In this document: positions 51,739 to 59,212 of the stretch, piece after piece
Layout: the number at the start of each line of letters is the position of its first letter
Position numbering within the stretch: the stretch's first letter is position 1
Assembly (NCBI RefSeq): GCF_009911695.1
Contig: NZ_QWKK01000006.1
Location: 1 to 59,212 of the forward strand
Direction of reading: 5' to 3'
Length of the DNA: 59,212 nt
From: Enterorhabdus sp. P55
Lineage (GTDB): Bacteria; Actinomycetota; Coriobacteriia; Coriobacteriales; Eggerthellaceae
Notes under the pieces: generated by a model
The model's database searches: none
Seen by the model: only the letters and a program-made list of their open reading frames with translations
Told to the model about the DNA's origin: nothing
Program-made: the position numbers and the translations under genes

Positions 51739-52584
51739 TTAGAACTCCCTTCCGGTCACCTCGAGGAACACTTCCTCGAGGTTAGGCTCGTCAGAATGAA
51801 TGGACACCAGCTCGCCGGCGCGTATCAGCTCGTCGATGAGGGCGGCTCCGGCGGCATCCTTAGCCGCCTCGAAGGCGCCGCGGGTGCGCGTGCGGATGAC
51901 GACGCGGTTGCGAGCATAGCGCAACTTCAGGTCATCAGGCGCATCGCAGGCCGCGATAGCCCCGTCGTTCAAGATGGCCACCCGGTCGCACACCGTCTCG
52001 GCCTCGGCCATATCGTGCGTGGTGATGAACACGGTAGTACCGCGCTCCTTCAGCTCGCCGAGCATCTTGTGAACCTCGGCGCGAGCCGCCGGGTCAAGAC
52101 CGCTCGTGGGCTCATCCAGGAACAGCAGCTCCGGCTGATGCACGAGCGCCGCGGCCAAGGCCGCCCGCTGGCGCATGCCCTTCGAGCAGTTCTTGATGAG
52201 CGTCTTGCCCGATTCGGCCAGCCCCATGCGCTCGAGCAGGTACGGCACGCGACCGTGGCTCACGCCGCGCGTCCGGGCGTAGAACCGCAGGTTGTCGGCG
52301 ATGCTCATGCGCTCGTACAGCGCGCTCGTGTCCGAGAGGATGCCGATGCGCTCATAGTCGGCGGGGCTCGCCTTCTCGATGGGACGACCCAGCAGGCTGA
52401 TGCGCCCGGCGTCCTTCACGAGCTGGCGGGTGAGCAGCTTGATGGTGGTGGTCTTGCCCGCGCCCGACGGCCCGAGGAAGCCGAAGGTCTGCCCGCGCGG
52501 AATGGCGAAGGTGAGGTTATCGAGGACGCGCTTGTCCTTGAACGAGAGGCTCACCGCCTCCATGGAGAGAATGCTCGCAGCCAT
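51739..52584 (-). CDS. ABC transporter ATP-binding protein
   Basis: A 281-residue nucleotide-binding subunit: Walker A GPSGAGKTT, signature NCSKGMRQR (C-S-K-G in place of LSGGQ), Walker B LLFLDEPTSGLDP and the His switch TTHDMAEAE. The C-terminal extension (about residues 215-281) is usual in drug/antibiotic-export subunits. It pairs with the permease that follows with one-base spacing. A 55-residue small membrane protein precedes it. Confidence 0.93.
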   Translation of the reverse strand: MAASILSMEAVSLSFKDKRVLDNLTFAIPRGQTFGFLGPSGAGKTTTIKLLTRQLVKDAGRISLLGRPIEKASPADYERIGILSDTSALYERMSIADNLRFYARTRGVSHGRVPYLLERMGLAESGKTLIKNCSKGMRQRAALAAALVHQPELLFLDEPTSGLDPAARAEVHKMLGELKERGTTVFITTHDMAEAETVCDRVAILNDGAIAACDAPDDLKLRYARNRVVIRTRTRGAFEAAKDAAGAALIDELIRAGELVSIHSDEPNLEEVFLEVTGREF

Positions 52585-52594
52585 GGCGCCCCTC

Positions 52595-52762
52595 CTACTC
52601 GGCCGCCGCGACCGGGACAGCCGCGCAGGCGGCCTCCAGGGCGTCGATCCGCGCGTTGGCGCGGCGGAGGGCGAAGTCGTGGCTCACATGGGATGCGAGC
52701 AGAATGAGGAAGGCGATCGCAAGGGCGAGGACGAGGATGCTCAAGGCGTGGGTGGTGATCAT
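52595..52762 (-). CDS. Small single-TM protein, 55 residues
   Basis: An ORF that begins MITTHALSILVLALAIAF, giving one N-terminal membrane segment, then a short amphipathic helix (FALRRANARIDALEAACAA) that may be a coiled coil. It ends 10 nt before the ABC ATPase gene and follows the LytTR gene on the same strand, so it is probably part of the exporter operon. Its ribosome-binding site is weak. Function unknown; a small transporter accessory or leader is possible. Confidence 0.55.
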   Translation of the reverse strand: MITTHALSILVLALAIAFLILLASHVSHDFALRRANARIDALEAACAAVPVAAAE

Positions 52763-52959
52763 GGTGATGCTCTTTCTCGTGCGGGGCGCTTTGGGCGGCG
52801 CCGGTTGACTCAACACGGCCCATGATGCCCAGCAGGCCCCTGACCTGCAATAACTCCCGAATGACAGGAGCACTCCCCGCACGAGAGGAGCGCAGCGGCG
52901 CACGAGTGGAGCACGAAGGGCACGAGGGGAGCACGCCCGACGCGGCCCTCCGAGAAACG

Positions 52960-53991
52960 CTACCTCCAGCGGAAGCGCTCGCGCATCTCCTCCGCCCGGC
53001 CCTTCGACAGCGGCAGCGACGAGTGGTGCGCGTCGGAGAGCACGAGGTTGTAGGTGTTGCGCGTGTAGCGCTCCACCTTCGCCACCTTCTGCACGTTCAC
53101 GATGTAGGAGCGATGGCAGCGGAAGAACCCGAAGCGCTCGAGTTCAACCTCCAGCTCGTCCATGGTGAGCGCGGTGGGGTACAGCTCGCCGCGGACGCTC
53201 GCGTAGTTGACGCGATTGGCGCTCTCGATGAAGTCGATCTCGCGCGGGTCGAGCAGCAGCGTCACGTCGCCGGCCTTGGCGGCGATCTTGCAGACGCGCA
53301 CCTCGTCGCCCTCGAAGGCGGGCTCGTCCTCATCGTCGGCGGCATCGTCGTCCACCTCGGCAGCGAGGAAGCGACCGTCCTCCTCCCAGAAGGCGCGCCC
53401 GGGCATGAGCAGAGCCTCGCGCAGGGGTTGGCCGCAGGTGACGAAGAGGGTGCCGGCCTCGCTCTGCGCGCCGATCCAGGCGAGCACCGTCTGGCGCGCG
53501 TCGGGGCCCAGTTCCAGCAGCGGGCGCTCGCAGAAGCACAGCTCCGGGTCGAGCAGGCTCACCCGCGCGAAGCCGAGCAGCGCGCGCTCCTCCGGCGTCA
53601 GCTTGGGCACGAGGACGCTGGCGCGCTCGCGCAGCCCGAAGTGGGCGATCGCATCGGACGCCGCGGAGGCGTCGCCAGCCAGGCGCGCGAAGAAGCGCAG
53701 GTAGGAGCGGACGGTATCGCGGTCGAAGCCGCCGTCGTCCTCCAGGTAGAAGGCAGTGCGTCGCGGGCCGGCCAGCTCTTGGACGGCCTCGCGAGCGGCG
53801 CGCATGGCGTCACGCGAGCACTCGAGGTGCACGCTGCGACCTGCGCCCACCTCGCCGCGCACGAGGTCGGCCGCCGAGGCGTACTCGACGGGCAGCGCGC
53901 TCGCCGCGGCGGACGTCGCGGACGCGGGGCCGACCGCGCTCGCATCCCTCGCGGCGGCGTCGCCTGCCCTGGAATCTTCCCGTACCTGCAT
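52960..53991 (-). CDS. LytTR regulator with degenerate ABC-ATPase-like domain
   Basis: A 343-residue protein. The C-terminal domain (about residues 240-343) is a LytTR DNA-binding domain (IDFIESANRVNYASVRGELY, FFRCHRSYIVNVQKVAKVER). The middle (about 80-215) reads like an ABC nucleotide-binding domain without its Walker A: LTPEERALLGFARVSLLDPE then CFCERPLLELGPDARQTVL, in register with the signature and Walker B of ABC ATPases. No receiver domain is present. It probably regulates the adjacent ABC exporter genes, perhaps sensing the transporter through the ABC-like part. Confidence 0.82.
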   Translation of the reverse strand: MQVREDSRAGDAAARDASAVGPASATSAAASALPVEYASAADLVRGEVGAGRSVHLECSRDAMRAAREAVQELAGPRRTAFYLEDDGGFDRDTVRSYLRFFARLAGDASAASDAIAHFGLRERASVLVPKLTPEERALLGFARVSLLDPELCFCERPLLELGPDARQTVLAWIGAQSEAGTLFVTCGQPLREALLMPGRAFWEEDGRFLAAEVDDDAADDEDEPAFEGDEVRVCKIAAKAGDVTLLLDPREIDFIESANRVNYASVRGELYPTALTMDELEVELERFGFFRCHRSYIVNVQKVAKVERYTRNTYNLVLSDAHHSSLPLSKGRAEEMRERFRWR

Positions 53992-54075
53992 GTCTCTGCC
54001 TTTCCGGCCGGGCTTGCCCTCTCGCGCCGCCGGACCGCGGAACCTCCGTCGCCGGCCGGCGTCTCCGGCCGCGCA

Positions 54076-54087
54076 CTATTATAATAG
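54076..54087. promoter_or_regulatory. Palindromic -10 region between LytTR gene and membrane protein gene
   Basis: CTATTATAATAG is a perfect 12-bp palindrome containing TATAAT (54080-54085) on both strands. It lies in the divergent gap 53992-54119. No -35 is clear, which fits an activated promoter. Confidence 0.5.
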
Positions 54088-54119
54088 GGGGACTTTCGAA
54101 CGATGAGAGGAGCATGCGA

Positions 54120-54875
54120 ATGCCAGAGATCAGCCCGATGCGCACCGTGGGCGCTCTGGTGCTGCGCGACCTCGGCTGCACGCTGCGCACGCCCACCGTC
54201 CTCTTCATGGCGGCCTTCGGCGTCCTGCTGTGCTGGGGCGTCGCTCAATGGTCCCTCGGGTTCTCCGACATCCCCCAGGCCCGCGGCGATCTCTCCCGCT
54301 TCGTCCTGGCCTCCAGCGCCGTCATGCCGGCGCTCACCGGCGGCAGCGTCATCCCCCTCTCGCTCATGGCGGAGGAGCGCGAGCACGGGACGACCGCCCT
54401 GCTCTCCCGGGCCGGCGCATCGATGAGCGCCATCGCCGCGTCAAAGGCGCTCGCCGCGCTCATCCTCATAGCGCTGCTCGCGCTGGCATGCCTCACGATT
54501 GCAGGCGTCCCCGTCGGCGCGCTGGCACCTGCGACGCTGGCCACAGTCCTCGCGAGCGTGCCGTTCATGCTGGCCTCGACCGCCATGGGGCTCATCACGC
54601 GCGCTCAGGGCCAGACGAGCGGCTGGTATCTCGCGCTCGTAGCCCTGGCCATGCCCACCTTGCTGGCCACCATCGACTCGGCCATCCTGCCCCTGGCGGC
54701 CCTTTCGCCCCTTCAGGCCGGTGCCTCTGCGGTTTCCTGGCTGGCCATCGGCGCGACGCCGCCCGAGGGCTGGCTCGCGACTGGCGTCGTCTTCGCCCTC
54801 TGGCTGGCCGCTTCGGCTGCCGCCTTCGCCGCCGCGCTCCGCCACCGCGCCCGCCAAGACGCCGAAAGGGCCTAG
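54120..54875 (+). CDS. ABC-2-like membrane protein
   Basis: A 251-residue protein with six TM segments and the ABC-2 permease arrangement: VLRDLGCTLRTPTVLFMAAF at the start and a cytoplasmic AEEREHGTTALLSRAGASMS after the second helix. No ATPase is in its operon; it is divergent from the LytTR gene, and could use the ATPase at 51.7 kb. ATG 54120 with AGGAG 7 nt upstream fits better than ATG 54114. A hairpin follows its stop. Confidence 0.78.
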   Translation: MPEISPMRTVGALVLRDLGCTLRTPTVLFMAAFGVLLCWGVAQWSLGFSDIPQARGDLSRFVLASSAVMPALTGGSVIPLSLMAEEREHGTTALLSRAGASMSAIAASKALAALILIALLALACLTIAGVPVGALAPATLATVLASVPFMLASTAMGLITRAQGQTSGWYLALVALAMPTLLATIDSAILPLAALSPLQAGASAVSWLAIGATPPEGWLATGVVFALWLAASAAAFAAALRHRARQDAERA

Positions 54876-54890
54876 GCGGGCGCGGCAAAG

Positions 54891-54996
54891 CGTACCGAAC
54901 TGACAATCTCTGCCATCTCAGAAAATGCTCGCTGACTTGGTATAACATGACGTTATACCAGGTCAGCGGCTTGGCAGAGATTGTCAGTTTGGTACG
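54891..54996. repeat. Nested double hairpin (copy E of arm family)
   Basis: Outer arms 54891-54915 and 54972-54996 (25 bp, one mismatch) enclose inner arms 54931-54946 and 54952-54967 (GCTGACTTGGTATAAC, one mismatch; loop ATGAC). The outer arms match those of copy D, but in the reverse order (right arm first). It lies between two convergent genes, where it may also act as a bidirectional terminator. Confidence 0.75.
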
Positions 54997-55017
54997 GTAG
55001 CGCCGAGGCACGGCGAC

Positions 55018-56577
55018 CTAGGCGGGAGCGGTGAGGTCGACCAGAAGCCGAGCGAGGGCCTGGTAGAAGGGGGACGCGCTCGCGCGCGCCCAGTCGGCAG
55101 CGAAGCGCGGGACCCACGAGCCCAGGTGGTCGCGCTCGAAGGCGGCGCGGCGCGCGGCGGCCTGGGCGGCCGTCGCCTCGTCACCGGCTGCCCAGGCGTC
55201 AGCCTCGCACCGGGCGAGGTACGACACGAAGGCAAGCTCGAAGGCGAGGTGATCCTCCGGCAGGCAGAGCGCCGGGTCGACCGCGAAGCCCGCGGCCGCG
55301 TAGGCGCGCACCACGTCGTCACGCACCGGCCGCATGAGCAGGCGGTCGCCGTCGGCGTAGGCCGACTCATAGGGGAACACCGGATGCGGCGACATCCCCA
55401 GGAGCACCGTGGCGAAGTCAACCGCCAGCTCCTCGGCCTCCCGGTCGAGATCAGCCCCCTGAAGCGAGCGCGCGTACGCTGCGAGCGGCTCCGGCGCGGC
55501 CGGGAGATTGTCGCGCAGCGCCGCCAGGAAGGCTGCCGGCACCTCGCGCATGACGAGCGCCGCCAGGAGCCCGTAGGCGTCCGCCAGCTCATCGGCGGAA
55601 ACCCCGGGGGCCGTGCGCTCCGCAGGGCGCGCGGCCCCGTCCGCGCGCCCGCCACCCCACGCAGACCGAGCCGCCGCCCGAAGGCCCCCGGCTGCGTTGC
55701 AAAGCGGAGAGGAGGACGCGCTCCCCTCCCCCTCACCTGGCAGCAGGCCTTCCGCCCGGCGCGCGCCCTCGCGTCCCGCAGGTGCGTCCGCCGCTCCGCG
55801 TGGCGCGCACTCGCTTTCGCCGGGCGCAGCAGCAGACGCGCAGGACGGCCCGTCGGCCGCCGTGCCTTCAAGCCCTCCCGACTCGTCCGCGAGGCCGAAA
55901 AACGCGAGCGCCCCCGTCGGGCAGGTGGTCACGCAGTGCGGCGCGGCGCCGTCGGGCACGCCCGCCGCGAAGCAGCCGTCGCACTTGTCCATGACGCCCG
56001 ACGCCGTGAAGCGCGGCACAGCGTGGGGGCACGCCGCCGCGCAGCGCCCGCAGCCCGCGCAACGGGCCGCGTCCACCGTCACGCGCCCGTCGGCCCGCTG
56101 CCCCAGGGCGCCGAACGCGCAGGCTGCCACGCAGGGCGCGTCGGCGCAGTGCCGGCAGCCTTCCGACACGAACACGCGCTCCACCCGTGGAAACGTGCCG
56201 CGCACCTCCTCGCGCACCCAGCGTCGAGCCGGAGCGTCGGCGGCAAGGCCGCTCCACTGGCGACAGGCCACCTCGCACGCCCAGCACTTCACGCACCGCG
56301 TGCTGTCAAAGCCGATGGCGAAGCGCCGTGCGCCCGCGTCCTGCGCAGGGGCCGCGATTCCCGCCCCGCGCGCGCCTTCGGCAGCCCCTGCATCCCGCGC
56401 GCCTGCAGCCCCCGAATCCGCCGCATCCGGCGCGCCCGCGTCCCGCGCACCCGCCGCGCCAGGCGCGCCCTGCGCGGCCTCCGCCTCTGCGCTCCGCGCG
56501 CTTGCGCTCTTCGAGGCCTCCGCCCTCGGCTCCATCACGCCCCCCGCGCCCCTCTTCGCATCCCTACTCATCTCCAT
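55018..56577 (-). CDS. Ferredoxin-TorD fusion protein
   Basis: A 519-residue fusion. Residues 1-85 are Ala/Gly/Asp low complexity. Residues about 86-240 form a DmsB-like ferredoxin with four Cys groups (CVKCWACEVAC, CRHCADAPCVAAC, CAGCGRCAAACP, CDGCFAAG...CVTTCP). A low-complexity linker (about 240-330) leads to a TorD-type chaperone (VDFATVLLGMSPHPVFPYES, PEDHLAFELAFVSYLARCEA). The reductase electron subunit and its chaperone are normally separate proteins. GGAGG six bases before ATG 56577 supports the start, which overlaps the Mo-oxidoreductase stop by 14 nt. The pair should form a cytoplasmic reductase. Confidence 0.85.
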   Translation of the reverse strand: MEMSRDAKRGAGGVMEPRAEASKSASARSAEAEAAQGAPGAAGARDAGAPDAADSGAAGARDAGAAEGARGAGIAAPAQDAGARRFAIGFDSTRCVKCWACEVACRQWSGLAADAPARRWVREEVRGTFPRVERVFVSEGCRHCADAPCVAACAFGALGQRADGRVTVDAARCAGCGRCAAACPHAVPRFTASGVMDKCDGCFAAGVPDGAAPHCVTTCPTGALAFFGLADESGGLEGTAADGPSCASAAAPGESECAPRGAADAPAGREGARRAEGLLPGEGEGSASSSPLCNAAGGLRAAARSAWGGGRADGAARPAERTAPGVSADELADAYGLLAALVMREVPAAFLAALRDNLPAAPEPLAAYARSLQGADLDREAEELAVDFATVLLGMSPHPVFPYESAYADGDRLLMRPVRDDVVRAYAAAGFAVDPALCLPEDHLAFELAFVSYLARCEADAWAAGDEATAAQAAARRAAFERDHLGSWVPRFAADWARASASPFYQALARLLVDLTAPA

Positions 56578-59041
56578 CCCCTTCCTCCCACGGGGCTATG
56601 CGCACGAGGGTCTGCTTGGCCATGGCGGAGTGGAACGGGTCGAAGCGGACCTCATCGGTGTCGTAGAGCACCGAGGAGTCGCTCTGCCAGGCGAAGCGGA
56701 CGCGCTCAGCCGGGGCATCGGGCGTGGTGGCGCGCCACCAGCCGCGACGCGTCATGAGCACGCCCGGCGCGACGCCCTCGAAGTACTCCGCCACCAAGCG
56801 CACCCGCCCGTGAGGCGACTCGACGCGCACCCACGACCCGTCGGCGATGCCGTAGCGCGCCGCCGTAGCCGGGTTGATCTTCACCCACGGCGTCGGCTGC
56901 AGCTCGTGGAGCCAGGGCGTGTCGGTGTAGTAGCTGTGGACGCACAGGCGATAGGCGTGCACATCGGAGAGCACGAGCGGGTACTCGCGCGCCAGCTCCG
57001 GCGTCTCGGCCGGGCCCTCCGGCGGGCCGGTGAACTCCGGCAGCCATCCGAGCGTGCCCTCGTCGCGGTTGTCAGGACGACCGCCCAGCCAGTCGTTGGC
57101 GCACTGCACCTTACCATGGGGAAGCTGGGCGAACAGGCGAGCGTAGTCGCAGCGCGGCGGCTCGGGCGGACGCGCGTCGACCGGGCGCTCCACGAACACG
57201 CCGGCGGGCGCGGCACGCAGCTCCTCCAGCGTGAGGCCCGAATCAGCCAGCTGCTCGCGCAGGCACGCGTCCATGTCGCCATCCCAGAAGTCGGCGCCCA
57301 GGCCGAGCGCGCCGGCCAGACCCAGGTACAAGTCCCAGTCCGACCGCGACTCGCCCATTGGGCGCGCAAGCGGCTGGGTCACTGCGACGAAAGTGCCCTC
57401 GCGGCCGTTCTTCACGCCGACCTGCTGCGAGCACTCGTAGTGGGTGCACGCCGGCAGCACGAAGTCGGCGAAGTCGCAGGCGGGATGCCACCGCGTGTCG
57501 TGCACCACGTACAGGTCGAGCTTACGCAGCGCCTCGGCCACGCGCGCCGGCTGGCGCGTGGCGCCGAAGGGGTTCGACGCCTGGCCGAGCACCGCCCGCA
57601 GGTGCCCCGGCTCATCGCGGGCCACGCCCATGAGCGCGCGGAAGTACGCGGAGTTGGGGCCGGACTCCCAGGTGGCGGGCGTCTGGTACCACCGCGGCGT
57701 CTCGGGCGCCACCAGCTTGGACGCGCCGGCGCACCAGCCGTTGGCGCGATCCTCCTCCGAGAAGGGCAGCCGTTCGGCGAGCACGTCGATGGGCGCCACC
57801 TTCACCAGCGGCTTGCCCGGCGGCAGGGGCGCGCCTCCCCCGCCGGGAACGTCGAGGTTGCCGGTGATGGCCTCGATGAGGCAGATGGCCGCGCACGTCC
57901 AGTGGCCGTCGACCTGCTGGTCGCCGATGCCGTTGCCGTAGAGGATGCCCATGGGCCGCGTCGTGCCCATCATCCGCGCCACCCGGCGGATGTCGACGGC
58001 CGCGATGCCCGTGAGCGGCGCGGCCCACTCAGGCGAAAAGGCGCGCGCATGGGCCGCCAGCTCGTCGAAGCCGTGGCACCACTCGTCCACGAAGGCACGG
58101 TCGTAAAGCTCCTCCCCTATGATGACGTGCAGAAACGCCAGGGCGAGCGCGCCGTCGGAGCCCGGGCGCACCGGCAGCCACACGTCAGCCTTCGACGCGA
58201 GCGGGTCGAGGAGCGGTCGGATGTCGACCACCGTGGCGCCCGCCGCCAGCGCGTCGAGCCGCGCCGTCACCGCCCCCTGGTTGACCGCCGAGTTCTCAGG
58301 GTTGGCGCCCCACACCACCAGAAGCCGCGTCTTGTCCAGCTGCGCCGGCGGGCATACGGCAGCGCCGATGGTCACCGTCTTGCTCGCGCGGCGCTGGAGC
58401 GCGCAGATACCGCTGTGCAGATAGTTGGGGCTGCCGAACACGTTGAGGAAGCGCCGCCCGACGGTACGCAGCACCGGGTAGGCCTGGGGCGAGAGCACGC
58501 CGTAGCACGCCGGCCCGTGCGCATCGCTCAGAGCCGTGAGCTGCGCGGCGATGGCGCTGAGCGCCTCGTCCCACGTACAGCGCACAAACCGGCCCTCCCC
58601 CTTCGCGCCCACGCGGCGCATCGGATAGAGGATGCGGTACGGGTCGTAGAGGATCTGCGGCGCCGCGTTGCCCTTGGCGCAGAGCGTCCGCCCGCCGCGC
58701 CGCCCGTTGTTGAGCGCGTTCGGGTTGCCCTCAACATGCGTCCAGCGCCCGTTCTCCAACGTGCAGAGCGTCGAGCACGTCGTCTTGGCCGGCCCGCACA
58801 TCTGGCACCAGGCGTGCCGCGTCTCGCGCACCGGGACGGCAGGGTCGACGGACACGGCAGGCGCATCTGCTCCCGTCGTCGGCGCGTCCGCAGGCACGAG
58901 CAGCCCCTCCGCCGACAGCCCGCAGGACGCGGCCAAGCGGCCCAGCGCCGCCAGCCGTGCCCGATCGCCCGCCACGTCCCGCCATCCCGCCTGCGCCGAG
59001 TCCGCCTGTCCCGTCAGCGCGCTCCGCTCGCCCCTCGCCAT
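56564..59041 (-). CDS. Cytoplasmic Mo-bisMGD oxidoreductase (third type)
   Basis: An 825-residue DMSO-reductase-superfamily catalytic subunit. After an unusual N-terminal lead of about 75 residues comes an Fe-S motif (Cys79, Cys82, Cys89 or Cys93, Cys121: CQMCGPAKTTCSTLC...CAKG). Mo-domain marks are LLVVWGANPENSAVN, DIRPLLDPLASKADVWLPV, RPGSDGALALAFL and ITGNLDVPGGGG; candidate Mo ligand is Cys213 (SGICALQRR). No Tat signal, so it acts in the cytoplasm. The ferredoxin-TorD fusion follows, overlapping by 14 nt. A TATAAT box lies 30 nt before its ATG. The substrate is unknown. Confidence 0.92.
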   Translation of the reverse strand: MARGERSALTGQADSAQAGWRDVAGDRARLAALGRLAASCGLSAEGLLVPADAPTTGADAPAVSVDPAVPVRETRHAWCQMCGPAKTTCSTLCTLENGRWTHVEGNPNALNNGRRGGRTLCAKGNAAPQILYDPYRILYPMRRVGAKGEGRFVRCTWDEALSAIAAQLTALSDAHGPACYGVLSPQAYPVLRTVGRRFLNVFGSPNYLHSGICALQRRASKTVTIGAAVCPPAQLDKTRLLVVWGANPENSAVNQGAVTARLDALAAGATVVDIRPLLDPLASKADVWLPVRPGSDGALALAFLHVIIGEELYDRAFVDEWCHGFDELAAHARAFSPEWAAPLTGIAAVDIRRVARMMGTTRPMGILYGNGIGDQQVDGHWTCAAICLIEAITGNLDVPGGGGAPLPPGKPLVKVAPIDVLAERLPFSEEDRANGWCAGASKLVAPETPRWYQTPATWESGPNSAYFRALMGVARDEPGHLRAVLGQASNPFGATRQPARVAEALRKLDLYVVHDTRWHPACDFADFVLPACTHYECSQQVGVKNGREGTFVAVTQPLARPMGESRSDWDLYLGLAGALGLGADFWDGDMDACLREQLADSGLTLEELRAAPAGVFVERPVDARPPEPPRCDYARLFAQLPHGKVQCANDWLGGRPDNRDEGTLGWLPEFTGPPEGPAETPELAREYPLVLSDVHAYRLCVHSYYTDTPWLHELQPTPWVKINPATAARYGIADGSWVRVESPHGRVRLVAEYFEGVAPGVLMTRRGWWRATTPDAPAERVRFAWQSDSSVLYDTDEVRFDPFHSAMAKQTLVRIAPWEEGDGDE

Positions 59042-59070
59042 AGGCCTCGCCCCTCTCGTCTCTCGGAGAG

Positions 59071-59076
59071 ATTATA
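59071..59076 (-). promoter_or_regulatory. -10 box of third Mo-oxidoreductase gene
   Basis: Minus strand TATAAT, followed by the small palindrome CTCTCCGAGAG (59070-59060, minus strand), 19-30 nt before the ATG. No -35 is visible 17 nt upstream, so an activator may be needed. Confidence 0.45.
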
Positions 59077-59164
59077 CCTGCCGCCCGCAGAATACCCCTC
59101 ATGCGGAAACCGGCGCCACGGCAAGGGCGGGCGGTCGTCGCAACCAGCGCGCCACGCCCCACCG

Positions 59165-59212
59165 TCAGCGCCGCGCCCGCGCCCGCCAGCGCCGCGCCCG
59201 CCAGCGCCGCGC
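59165..59212. repeat. Short tandem repeat at window end
   Basis: A 15-bp unit close to CCAGCGCCGCGCCCG occurs at 59165, 59186 and 59201, cut off by the end of the window. Confidence 0.4.

Overview
The window is very GC-rich (long spurious frames on both strands) and its gene content points to an anaerobic actinobacterium of the Coriobacteriia, most likely Eggerthellaceae. It carries four molybdopterin (Mo-bisMGD) oxidoreductases with ferredoxin partners, a 12-TM LuxR-type regulator of the kind abundant in Eggerthella relatives, three LysR regulators and an XdhC-type molybdoenzyme factor. No marker gene fixes genus or species, so this placement is inference.

Layout. 0.1-9.3 kb: ECF sigma factor with an overlapping membrane partner, ispF-ispD, an orphan HipA-like kinase, clpC with a CIRCE-like operator, an APC amino-acid permease and a broken AAA_14 ATPase. 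9.4-22.1 kb: a molybdoenzyme island. One minus-strand array holds LysR, MFS_2 transporter, small Cys-rich zinc-ribbon protein, Mo-oxidoreductase, two-cluster ferredoxin, SLC13-type anion transporter, SlyD-like FKBP and a second LysR. A divergent plus-strand array holds Mo-oxidoreductase, ferredoxin and zinc-ribbon protein, facing a third LysR. 22.2-27.9 kb: intact AAA_14/DUF4143 ATPase, then lysS (with a C-terminal tRNA-binding domain), greA, tatA and a ferredoxin-type aldo/keto reductase homologue. 28.9-38.2 kb: a DMSO-reductase-type respiratory operon (unknown protein, Tat-exported dmsA-like, dmsB-like, dmsC/NrfD-like, TorD-like, NapG-like, NapH-like) ending in the LuxR regulator. 38.8-50.4 kb: radical SAM/HxlR pair, tRNA-Pro(CGG), methyltransferase, flippase-like protein, ATP-grasp enzyme, purH, xdhC, a candidate type I toxin-antitoxin locus, purN-purM and a class B sortase. 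50.6-54.9 kb: ABC exporter module with small membrane proteins and a LytTR regulator. 55.0-59.0 kb: a cytoplasmic Mo-oxidoreductase coupled to a ferredoxin-TorD fusion.

How it works together. The cell probably uses several oxidised organic substrates as electron acceptors. Soluble Mo-enzyme/ferredoxin pairs, each with its own LysR and sometimes a transporter, fit intracellular reductases or dehydroxylase-like enzymes. The Tat-exported DmsA-like enzyme with DmsB, NrfD, NapG and NapH fits membrane-linked reduction outside the cytoplasm.

The least expected content is in the intergenic DNA. At least six copies (1.6, 28.0, 28.6, 38.5, 43.9 and 46.0 kb) of a palindromic element of about 150-175 bp share one design: inverted arms of about 25-40 nt, a loop of about 92-102 nt, and a central core close to CGACCTGGGGAAACGC. 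Arm sequence differs between copies but stays self-complementary within each copy. Two shorter hairpins (22.1 and 54.9 kb) carry related arms in the opposite order. A second unannotated locus at 47.4-47.6 kb combines a 45-residue hydrophobic ORF with a strong antisense promoter and terminator, the organisation of a type I toxin-antitoxin pair.
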